A stretch of 64,000 nt of DNA, from NCBI RefSeq assembly GCF_037975245.1, contig NC_092580.1:28301501-28365500 (forward strand), read 5' to 3'. Both the position numbers and the translations under genes were made by a program. How positions within the stretch are numbered: the stretch's first letter is position 1; every line of letters begins with the position of its first letter. Below the pieces are notes generated by a model. The model was given only the letters and a program-made list of their open reading frames with translations, had not been told where the DNA came from and searched no databases. Positions 13,801-26,300 of the stretch are shown one piece after another. This DNA is from Apostichopus japonicus. Lineage: Eukaryota > Echinodermata > Holothuroidea > Aspidochirotida > Stichopodidae.

Positions 13801-16800
13801 TACACAAATAACTTACAAAAAAAGAATTAAGATAAGAACTAAGAAAAAAGAGAAGAAAGGAAGCACAAGAAAAGAAAGAAAGAGGAACCTCAATCTCAGT
13901 ATACGTTGAAGTAAAATCTCTTTAATTTGTATTTAAACAAATTTTTTTTTTGGGAAGGTTGTCACCTAATATTAAGCAGCAGAGAAAACCCATGTGATGC
14001 TTGTACGATGTCCAAGGCTATATTTTCCTACATTGGTGTGAATGCGATTAGGGCGTAAAATTTGCATGTGTCGTGTGTTATAATTGTGAATGGCATGAAA
14101 GCATGAAAATCGATGATGTGACTCGTTTACATCTGTTCTCTTTGTACAAACGTCTGTCTATTAATTGTCTCTTTTTTTGGCATTTGAAGATGATACTTGA
14201 GTTTAGTTAGTATCATGACAAGGAAAGCTACGTAGTACATATATATGTGTCACATCATGAGCAGTTTAACCTCCCCCCCTCTTGCCTCCCCTCCCAAAGA
14301 AAGGAAACATATCAACAATAGTCCAAAAAGTGCCATTAATATTCATAAAGTTTCAAAAATTCTATCCCCTTGCACTCTTTCTAGCGCCTCTGTCAAATGA
14401 ACTGAAGTCCTGTCAAACCAGTTTAATTTATGGTTAACATATTGACTTTTACAGTCAGAGACTTTCTGTCTGTATGGATCAGTCTCTTTGAAATTAATGG
14501 AATCCCTCCGAGAGGAGGTTTATTTCACGGAACAGGGCGTAAGCCTTGCAGATAATAGTGTCCATTTCAACTGCAGTTCAAGAAAAACTACAAAAAAGAA
14601 AGGATAAATAAGAAAAGCCAGAAGAAAAAATATAAAAAAACTCAAAAAGAACGGAGGAAAAATGAAATGAAGAAAAGTTGAAAAGAATGGAATGAAATGT
14701 TACAGAAAATAAAATGCAAACTGGAGGCACAGATGTTACACGCTTTTAAGAATTAATGAGGTGAGGGGGGGGGGGAGGAGCAATGGCAACAACTGACTCT
14801 CGATGTAATATGGTGAAACAGTTTCATATTGCATCGCACTCGAATGTGAGAAGTACAGTGAGTCATGGAAAAAAAGATTTGGTTTAGATGGAATTGAAGA
14901 AATAGAACTATTGCACAAATTATAAATCAGATGCAAACATGAAAAAAGTTTCTATTTACATCACTCCTCTCTTACCTGCCCCCCCCCCCCCTATATATAC
15001 AGTATTCAGATTTTGGAATATTTGACCCATCCTAAGGTCATGACATTGGAATATTTTGAAATGGTTATGGGAAAGGAGAGAGGGCAGTGGAGAAGGACAA
15101 GGGTGCAGAAACACATTTTTACCTTACCAAGTTTCCATGAATAATTCGAGAAGGTGAAAAGTTTAAACTTACTGTCTCTGACCAAGCTGTTCGTTTGCCT
15201 TAAAAAGTTAAGTGCATGATGAAATATCTACGGTTTTGAATGTTGAATAATATGCATTATCTGTTGTGATTGTATGTTTGCTTTATATTTATTTATTTAT
15301 ATATATTTGCATGTTAATTGTATCATTTTCTCTCCTTTCTTTTGCCCTCCTGCCTGCATTTTCATTTTTTGCCCGTTGTTGTTTGGTTGTGACCCTTGAC
15401 CTCTGACCCCGACAGAGTCCTCCACAATTTGAGCAGTGTAGAGCTATATCAACAGGACCAGGATTCGTTTGACGATTTAGCCGACGCCCTCACTGATCCC
15501 ACCACTCAGTAAGTGCATGTTTGATTGTCTTACAAAACTAACAAGAAACATTTTATGAATTCTGTTCAAAGGATACTCTGATCGTATTTTCCTTAGTTGC
15601 ATGTTGTTTAGTTTATCATGTATTGAGCCCATCCAGATCTCATGCAATGGGTGTGTTTGTTCTGAAATGCATGTTGATGTATGTATAAGGTTCATGTTAC
15701 AGCACTTGGGCCTCCTGTTGGCTTCTGTTATCAGTTGGGTACATTCCAACCCTTCATACATTTCAAATCTGTTCCTTCTACCTGCCAATGTTATTATGTT
15801 CAAAGGTCATTTAACATGAACATGTAGTCAAATTGCAAAAACTTAAATATAAACACAGTAAAGTGGATGAACTTGATGTGTAGGTTCACATTACGGCAAG
15901 AACTTTGCTGTTCACTTCAAGTAAAAAAAAAAAGGAAGAAAAACTGCCAATATGGTCTGCAGTGTTACATGAAATTGTCTCATATGAGACATGACTAGGA
16001 ATCACTTAAACTGTTTGCTTTCAGGAGATGAATCTTTATTCAACTTTAACACAGAAATACCTTGTGCCAATATTTATAAGGTTCCTTGTCTGTTTAAATA
16101 TAACAGTGACCTTTACTATCTATTGCAAGGTTGTTTTTACTTCACTCAGATTCTAATATAGGTGTGTTATTGTTTTTAACTGTCACATAAAATTAAAAAA
16201 AATCCATAATATTTTTTATAGCAACACATAATGACAGAAAGAAACTGTTGTATGGGAAGGGAAAAAAATTAACTGTTCTTCCAAAATTCTATCATTAAAT
16301 TCACAGTAATCAATACTTTTGAAAATGAAATGCTTTGGAAGCCATTGTGTTTTTCTAGTGGATATAAAAAGTGCTAACTGTACAAGGTTTCGTTCAGTAT
16401 CACCATGGAAAAACGGGTTTGAGAACTTTCATGTTTGGGAGAATTATTCTGATCTAGTGGTAGTTTGTCTCTGTGCTTTTAGTTTTCAGTCATTACACTT
16501 TTGCGTGCTAGTTATTTAAATCAAGTCATGCAATGGTTTGATTCACCTACGTATAAGACCGGATCTGTGCTGCGGTAACGACCGATAACAACAGCCTGCT
16601 TACGTCAGCACGGATCATTGATTTAAACTTTTTGACTATGAATATTTATATCGTCTCGGTATAATGACTGATCACACAGCTCCTAGAAATACAATACAAC
16701 AAAACAGAAATTGCCAAGTACATGTAGGTGTTGTGAATGCAGTTTACTCGCTGTATTTAATGATGTGTCAGCCTTCTGCGAAGATGACAGAATGTCAAGC

Positions 16801-19800
16801 CACAGAACTAACTTGATGAATTTTCACTGAGTTGGAAGGAAATGATATACATACATACGTACGTACGCAGGTATGTACAAACATACATACATACAAATAT
16901 ATATATACACATATACATACATCTATATACACATGGACATGTATATATGTATATAAAAGGCTGGTACTGGCCTAACAGGAATACTCACCAAAGTACTCAC
17001 CAAACTAGCTCAGTATTTTGATCACAGATTCTAGCTTAAATAGTCTTAAACACATGCAGACTATTGCTCCATTTCTGTGCTGGAATATACACTAACCTAA
17101 ACTTCTTACAAATACTCTGTCATTGTGGAGCTATGGGTACAGTATGTCTCCTTTCTATGTTCCACTTATTACTGTTGGCAGTGCTTAATAGCAAAATACA
17201 CGAACATTAAATAATCAGATATTGGACCCTAAGCTTTGTAACCATTGTTGTCATTGTCAAGACATAGTTAACAATGTAGCACTCTCAGTTGTCCTCCAGC
17301 CATCTCTTAAAAACCAGCAACATTTAAAGTTCAGTTCGGGTAAACTCTTTGTGCTCTTATAAGCTTAAAAAGGCATGGAAATGAAGCTCACTAACTTGAC
17401 AGAGTCGTGTTAAAATTCATTTCACGTAAATGACATATAAAATCAAAAGTTTGTAATTTGTAAATGTACCTATATCTTCGTTGCAGATAATTAAAAAATC
17501 TTAACGGACATTTACCTGTAGGCTAATAGACATTTGGTGACCAGAATATAGGATGGTGTATTAAGTTTTGATAAATTGCAATATTATTCTGAAATAATAC
17601 TTGTCATGTTTTGGTTTGAAAACTGTCATTGAAGTGCAAATGGCTGCTTTAAGATAAAATAGTCAAACAAACTTCAGACAACTTTGTATGTAAGATATAT
17701 CAGGATGTTCACGTCTCTGGGGAGAGATTAACGATGAAACTGTTTCAGCAATTAAAGTCTTCGACACCAAGACTGTCTCATTTGTATTAAAAGAAATCTT
17801 GAGTGGATTTTTCCGCTGAGATGGGACACTTCCTGTGCCACGGAGGAAGCTTGACTCAACCGGTAGCAAGAGAGAGACAAGGGAAATCCTGGTTTTTGAG
17901 ATGATAATGTGTTTTGACTTCAATGTATGCGGTTGTATACTGTTCGATGGATGTATCATTGATATGATGCAGTTCTTTTGAGACATTAGGCCCATGTTTT
18001 ACATTTCAAAGATATGAGAATCTGTGCTCTTTGGAACGGAATTTTTAATTTGGATCTCTTTGGGTTGTATCTGTGATTTTTATCTCAATATCACTTTACC
18101 TTTGTGAGACAATTTGCATTTGTTCATTAAAGGTCTACTTGAGTAATTAAACAGTGATTCGAAGTACTGTGAGAGAATGAAAAAAAGCTGGGTAGCTGGT
18201 TATTGTTGTTTGTTTTAGTGACGATTAAATATCCATTCGAATTAATTGCATTTCAAGCTTAATAGGTTCTTTGCTCGATACTCATGGGTATGAGAAACTC
18301 GGTGTTTCTGGTGGATATTATGCCAGCCACCTGTTACATTTTCTGAGCAAGTCACAAGACCTCATCCGGGATATTTTGATTTCTAGAGGACGACTTGACC
18401 TTTATCTGCACAAGGCAAAGGACCAGCACATCTCAGTAAATTGGATCCAAATATCTAAGAAACCTCTATTCAGAAGTACATCTGAAATGATTGTACTTAA
18501 ATAGGATACCTTGTATTTTCAGCGTCAAGTGCTTTCAACCATAATTGAACATAATTCTCTTCAGACTTGAACAACATGGGACACAAACTCCTTGTTTTAG
18601 GAATGAAAGCATATTAATACAGAATCTCCTTGCATAAATGCTTGGATGACGTAAATGTCGTACAAGTCCGTTGAGTGCTAGAGGTATACTGTTATATGTC
18701 TATGAGTGCTGGCATTCAAATGTTTTACAGAAAATGTTGTAGGATGTTGGATATGATGCAGACCAAAGACAAGGCAGAGACCCACGCAGACAGTAGAACG
18801 AACTGTTGTAGTTTTCGTACAAGGGGCATCATGAATAGAGGGAGCACTTCTAATCATCAACAACGAGATGATCCGAGACAATCACGAATGTGCTACGGAG
18901 CTCTGCGAAGGTTCTTGCGACAAAAAGATCTTAAGACATTAATGTATCAAATGTATTGTGCGGTGTGGAGATACCATGTTCACTATAATATATGGGCCTA
19001 ACTGAGGATGTTTCTTGTTTTATGCACAATATACAGGGATATTGATTTATTCATTCACATTGATTTTGAATCAAGAGGTATGCTCGGAGACAAACTTACG
19101 TAGGAAAACTACGTCAAAATATTTAAAGGAAAGCTTAATAGCATCACCTGGCTGCATTTCTAAAGATAGCTTGATCCACAAAGCAAAATTCGCTTGAAAC
19201 ACAGCACGTTCTGTGGGCTGCATTAACACAGCATTAACGTCATCACAAGAGATTTTTGAAACGATAAGAACAATTTGCAAAACCAGCATCAAAATGAAGC
19301 CTGAAGTCATGAAATACTAGTTTTAGGGATGGGAGATATTAAAATTATGCTTCTTTATCTTAAATTATGCTAATCTCTTTAAACTTATGCCAATCTGTCT
19401 TGGAAATTTACAGCGAAAGATAAAGTAGATAAATGTAACACAGGAAGCTAAATCTCTTAAAAGTGATTGATTCACAGCATACAGGAAAAGTTCACTCAAG
19501 GACAGGTAGTAATATGAATCTAATGCATCCATTAGAACAGGGCACATTTTATTAGCATTTATCAAGGGGGGTTACTCTAGGTCAAATACCATGCGCAAGA
19601 GAAACAGAAAAAAAGAGCCTTCTTGCACATTACATATTTTAAGCCCCTTTTTCTTTTGCCCCTTGAGTTCTTTATTCAGAATTAGTAAAAAAAGAATTTT
19701 TGGTTTTTTCCAACTATCTTTAAAATGTTCATTAAAGTACCCAGTTTCATGTCTCTCATTAAGAATTTTTTTCCCCTTCTCGTCCTCCCTACGGCTCTTT

Positions 19801-22800
19801 ACATTTAAATTAATCCACAAAGGATTTTTTGTCTCTCGTACAGCAGACAAGATTTCTATAAGAAATGTCAGACCGAAGCCTTTTCTTTCAAGCTATGTCT
19901 TTCAATACAATTTCTTTTAAAGAGATAATGTTTCAGATTTGCTTGAACTCTGCTCGGATCTTGTATGTAATACAAGAATACTTCTTTAATAGACCAAAAC
20001 CCTTTAAAGTAAAATTTAATAATCAAAGCTGCTCGCGTGACGTCTCTTGCTCTCTCACTCTCTCGTACAGCCGTAAGATGAGTTCAAATTTAAGGAACGC
20101 TGTGTGCACATGATTTCTACGAGTATGCACCAGGGAGGTGCCTTCTGAAATCATCCTCGGATGCGAGAGAAATTTCAAAATATTCATGAGATGGAAATAC
20201 CAATCTCCTGAAGACATGAACATGTCGTCTGTTTATGTTTTCTAACCAATATTTTTTTATTTATTTATTTATTATCATGATTTTTTTATGATCAAGAATT
20301 GATCAAAGATGTAAAAAAAAAAGGAAAAAGAAGCAGATAATCATTTTCCAAAGATTGTGTTTTATAGCATTTGGAATGATAACATTCATAGAAAGAAAAC
20401 AAAAATCATGGAAAGCTTCCACTGACTTGGGAAATTAAAAGTCGTGGAGGTCATAGATTAACAATAAATACAAACTTCATTACATGGGAGTTGCTATATT
20501 TTTTCCAATTGTGATGTCATAGCATAGTCAGGAAGTGGACTGTGGACTCTCCCTTTTTACATTTTTTCGCTTGTCATCATATTTTCATTTTATGAAAGTA
20601 AAATAATATTTATAAAGGTAGACGTCCTGTCTTCTTCCCTCACAGGGTAACGGTCAGTCGACGTACGTTCAGCGGAGGCAGCGCTACAGTACATGCTTGG
20701 TACGGCCATCCGTTGATGGTGAGATCTATGTGGACAATGGCCGTCAGTCAACATCAGTTCTACCTTGATCGAAAGCACAGTAAGGTAAGTAACCTTTGTA
20801 CCTTTAAACCAGTTACAGAGGTTAACATAGTTAACCTGCTGGTGAAAGTTTCCAGTTTCTTGCAACGGCTAGCGGACTCGCAGTGTTCCAAGTACAAGTA
20901 CATGGTCTCGGGTACGAGGTACAAAACCAAGGAGAATATACAGTACTACAAAGCTTGAGGTGGCAAGACTAGAACCGTTAAGTTAACAGTTAACTTAACA
21001 CCAGAGCTAAAACAAGAAGCAAAAAACATGTGCAAGTCTTGAACAGATCGATGGCTAAACAAAATTGCTGAGAGTTTAATATCAAGTGGAAAAAAGTAAA
21101 CGCAAAAAATCAGCATGTGCGGAAATTACTAAATATGGAAGTCTTTAATATTTAAATGATATAAAAAAAATTATCATTCTAGCGAGCTGCATTTCTTTCA
21201 ATTTCTGAACATTTTGATTACTTGCGCCATTTCCTTCAAAGCCTCAGAGATAATGAAAAAATAGCAATTTGACTACTTCCGTTAGAAGGCTTACTTCCCG
21301 TCAATTAACTGTCAATTAAAGCTGACGATTTATTAAGGCAAAAACGAAAGTGATCAGTAACACTTGACTCAGGTCCTTATTGATTTCATCGTTCATTTAC
21401 CCTAAATTCACACAATGCTGAATTAAGAAGCATTTTCTTCGCCATGATTGTTACTTCTAGGTACAGAATTACTCACTTACCTGTATCTATTCAACTGCAC
21501 TCCCATGGCATGTGTGATGTCTCTGTTTAGTAGTCAAGGTAATGGAAAGTGACCCCATAACGTACCATACATCTTGCCTTTCGTTTCATATACTGACTAT
21601 CAGTCTTTACAGTCGTGTATGTCTAAATGTTGAACTTCTGACATATTTTTCTGGCTGTATGATAATCGTTTTGATTTGAGATTATTTATTCTCCTCCACC
21701 AGGAGATGCCAGCCACGGACAAAAGCCTGAGTCAGATTGCCAACGATTTGACGGTGAGCACCGTCTCTCTTTCCTCATCCCAGACATCGGAACAGAGCGG
21801 TGATGACAAACTGAAGGACTCCACCAATAGCCTCAAGGTTTCAGAGGCGACCCTCACCAAACTCACAGATAAAGAGAAATGTGAGTTCACTTGTGGGTTT
21901 GCTTCTCGATAAGAAGATGATTCCATTTGGCTCTGTATCTTACGTTTCACGAATTCAGTGCAGAATTGACTGTTAGTACTAGTGGCACTTTGTAACGGTG
22001 CCTACGCCTCCACCCCACCCCACACCCCCACTTCCAAAAATGAATACTGTGAACAAAATTGTCATAGAAGTTGGCTATATATGCTACCGTTTGCATGTTA
22101 GCCTAAACAAGAGCTATCAAAAATGTGACAGATTTTGCTGTGTGGTGTTGAACCTTTCTATTGAGTCTTTGTAAACAGCAAGAGCATGCACAAAAATAAA
22201 AACTTAATGAATTCCTTAACACATTATCATTCAGTGATGGTGATCCTCTTCTAGTATGAAAGGGAAACATTTCTCACTTTTTTCAGCTGTGAGTTTTGTG
22301 AGAAGAAAGAAGTATTTCTAAATTTGACTTTTGAGATTTGAAACAGAACTGTGATTCTGTCATAACTCATGGTGCAGGCGGCAGATATCCCTACCCATCA
22401 ACCGAAAAAAGAAAGAAATAAGAGATAACCTCATGACATTTGATTTAGATGATCGGATTTATTTTTATGTAGACTCTTTCACATTAATTATTGATTGATT
22501 TATGTTTATTTAATTTATCTCATGATTTGTTGTGGCTATTTTTATACCCTATTCAGCTTCACGAGAACTGTTAGCCATGGAGGGAGAGGAAGCTAGGAAA
22601 CAGATGGTTGCAGCACTGAAAGAGAAGAAGACAGTGTTAGAGGAGAGACTGCGTGAGAAGATAGAGGCTTTAAAAGACCTATGCATTCGAGAAGCGGTAA
22701 GATTTACAAATCATCAGTTAGGGTATCGGCTTCTTTGGTTTACTTTGAATATTGCGCACAGGCATGAAACTCGAGTAACAACATGCTGTAGGGTTGCCAT

Positions 22801-23326
22801 ATAAGTATACTATATATACATATATATGTATGTTTGGATGGTTGGCGTCTATTTTGGCGCAGAGTGCTCTATGTCCGGTGGACAGAGCAGAGTATAGGCG
22901 ACTGAGTTTTCAGATGATCGCTCAACGTGTGAAACTCTGAGTAACAACAACTAGTGTTCCACTAGTCTCAACTTCTTATATATATATCTATATATACATA
23001 TATATATATATTTGAAAATAGTAATGAGTTGGAAAATCAAGAACAGTGAAAAAACTTCCAGCCTCCACCGGGATTCAAACCCGGGCCTCCCGCTCTGTCC
23101 GGGACTTCGTAACCACTAGGCTATGGACGCTGATTGTATGTCCAGAGGTTTGAAACCGGTAAGGAAGGTCGTAATTCCACTGTAGGCGTTCGTCACCTGT
23201 ATCAAACAATACTAGTTCTGTTTTTGGTGACATATTTTGCCTTACTCTAGAGATCAAACATGATGCTAACCAACTGGAAGTCATTTGTGATTCCTAAAGC
23301 AGGATCTCGAAAGAGATACTTTGAAC

Positions 23327-23384
<58 letters not shown>

Positions 23385-26300
23385 GCAACAAAAATATGTC
23401 AAACATTTTTTAGTTACTCTGGACAGTCTAGTCTACCAGAGATAGCTAGTCAACCATGTGGACCAAAAGTCAACTTCTTTACACAATCTGTATCAAACCA
23501 AAGTGGATCAGGTGGTATCTTGGTATATTTCTGCATTTTAAAACACAGTATGCTTCTTCCTCACTTCAAATATTAGCTGCCAACCTTCTCTTTTAAAATC
23601 AGATATTCTTCCGGAATGGGTGGAGCTTGTCTTGTATCCTGAAAATGTTGAAGCCATAAGTGTGTCGAGTTTCTTTAAAAGTATTTTCAGAACCATCCAG
23701 GCATCCATCATTCTCTCATTTTTTCTTCCCTCTCATTCTTTCATGCAGGAGATAACCAATATTGTACCAGATGAATATCCCAAGACGCCCGGAGAGCCTT
23801 TTCCGAAGTTCCAGCGCCGGATGACAACCTCGTACAAACTCTCAGAAAAACACGTCAAGGAAGAATCGCTTAATTCTGGGGTATATTTGACTCTATTCAT
23901 TCCTGTTTTTTTCTTTGCTTGTCTTTTGCTCTCATGATAAGGTTGTTAAGGGTTAAGTGGGCCTGTACTTCATACTCAAAGAGTCATTCCTTAATACAGA
24001 CAAACTGTGTGTAGACATGGAGTTCCTGCCCTGCTGTACCTCTTCAGTGAATGTTCATAGTTGAATTTATAAATAAGAAGCAAATGATAGCAGACATTGT
24101 GTGTTGTTAGTGTGGTGGTGTACTGTGTTATGCATATGTAGCTGCTACATTAATGGACATTGACAGTAGTCGAAACTTGATTTTTTTTTTTTTTTTTTGC
24201 CGAACTCAGTTTTAATATACACAGCATTAATGAAAGGGGCTAAGATTTGCACTGTGAAGGATAGGAAGCATCGTTCTGAGGCGCTTTCATCGGTTATTTC
24301 ACCCGTTTATGATACACGGAAATTCCGTTGTGTTTTAATGTTACATCAGTACAGATTTTTACTTGAGTAAATATATAAGTGTAAAACAAAAACAATTATC
24401 AGTGAATAAATGACGTAAACACGTAAAGGTGTCAGGCATGGTATCCATACCTTGGTCATGAAAATCCATTTTTTTTTAGTAAAGTATGGATTGGCATGTA
24501 AAAATTAGGAAATAGAAGTGAATATTTGCAAAAAGAAAAATTTGGTATTGGTTGGGTAGTATGTAACCATAGAAACCAGACAAAACAGTCCACGTCAAAT
24601 CATTTTTGAATGTTAATTTTTTTAATCTAAGAACATTTCTGCATCAAAACTGTTCTAGTTTGGCTTGAGTTTGCCGCAAAAAAAAGAACAAATGGATAGT
24701 CAGTCAATGAGTGGAAAGGAAGGGTTACAGGAATTATTTGAGTCTTGAAATTTTGCTCCCCAAAAATGTTGTAACTTAGCCAGATAATCATATATATGTT
24801 TTTTTCGACTAATCTTCAACCACAGAATTACGAACTGAGCCGTTTAGAGAAAGAATTTGAGATCCAGTCCAATATCGTGACAGCAGCAAGAAAGTTGGCC
24901 AACGACCCTAACATCAGCAAGAAGGTCCGAAAGACTCGACGAGAAGCCTACAAAAATTCTGCACGTCGAGTGAGTGAGATTTCATTTTCTAAATTAATTA
25001 GGTTCGAAAAAGGTGTTTTCCTGTAAAAGATAGACTAATCATGTTTGTGAGCATTTTTCCCCATGTTTGACAGGTTAAATTTCTTACTTTGATATATGTT
25101 TCCAAACAGCCTAGTTAGTTTATCAAGGGCAGGGTGAAAAAAAGTTATATTGGTTTTACAAAAAAACTTAATCAATACCCTCTGGGTGTAACTCATAACA
25201 TGTCCCGATAAAATGTCTCTGATATAGAAAGAATGAAAAAAAAAAAAACTGTTTGATTTCTCTGCTTTTTTCTCTCCAGTTGGACAAGATATATAAGGAA
25301 CTAAACAAACTTCGGCTTCAGCTAGGACTGGCCATTACAGACAGAATTTCATCTGACGTACAAGCCGATCTCGATCACATGGAATCTTCCGGCCGTAGGT
25401 TGAGTTTTACCGGGACGTTACCGAAAAGCCTTAGTCGTGGGAGGAGTAAAACGAGAGAGTCTCCAGAAACAAAGAGATCTAAAAGTGTTCCCAGACAATT
25501 ACTGGATAACGTCACATCTCCTGCGTTAAATAGAAACGATAAAGTCGCCATGCAGAGGGCGCCATCTCCTGTCATCAGTTTTACGGACTATGACAGCAAG
25601 GACAGTGCTTCCAATTTGTCTACAAAGCCACCTCACGGTCGTAAACAGGACATCAATCACTACGAGACCGTCCCCAGGGACTCCCCGAGAAGAACGGAGG
25701 ATGGTATCGCAGGGGACAGGCACAGCTACGGTACTGATACTAGCTCACTTTCCAGCTCTAGTTCAAAAGGCCTATTCAACAGGACTAATTCAGAATATAG
25801 CGTATCAGTTAGGAGCAGCTCTAGCTCCAAATCTGCACCTATTATCTATCAATCTTTGCAAAGGCTACCGAGGTCGTCCAAAGGTGCGAGCGGGAGCATC
25901 GAAGATTTTCGAATTCGCAGCGGAAGCAACACCTCCCTGGAATATGACAAACGTGTGAGAAGAAAGGGAAGTGCAGAAACGATAGCTAGTCAGCAAAGAC
26001 CCACACCACCATCCTTGCTTTTCTCAGAGAACAGTCCAAATAGCCCCCCTCCAGTTTACGGTACCGTCCCTAGGTCGTACATCCAGATGGGGCGATACTA
26101 CGAATCCCCAGAATTATCTTCTCCCGTGCACGAAGTGAAGCCCTCGCCGAAACACGCAGTTTCGATGCATAACTTACCGCAGGCCATACACAGTGAACAT
26201 TCAGCCATGTATGGCGAGACTGGGGATGGGTTCCTGGCGCAGGGGCGAAGCCTAGGGGGTCCAGCCCCAACCCCGAAGAAACACGCTTCGTTAGGTAACC

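Larger units (their letters stand above)
6701..15415. other. Large FRMD4 intron, proximal part
   Basis: It holds a (GT)n run at 6975-6993, (CA)n at about 7229-7243, the palindromic element at 9533-10717 with flanking (TA)n, the first SINE-like copy at 10860-11160 and a G/A-rich tract at 12000-12210. Poly(G) lies near 14762-14773 and poly(C) near 14981-14992. No coding exon or RNA gene could be supported. Confidence 0.75.
22697..23748. other. FRMD4 intron with SINE-like copy 2
   Basis: It contains the second SINE-like repeat (23014-23330) bounded by (TA)n tracts at about 22976-23012 and 23334-23382. Bases 22830-22975 look repeat-like but could not be matched elsewhere in the window. Confidence 0.75.

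Noticed and set aside
18675-19001. 108-codon plus-strand frame
   Set aside because: No homology recognised, no splice signals in phase with FRMD4, and length is unremarkable for intronic sequence.
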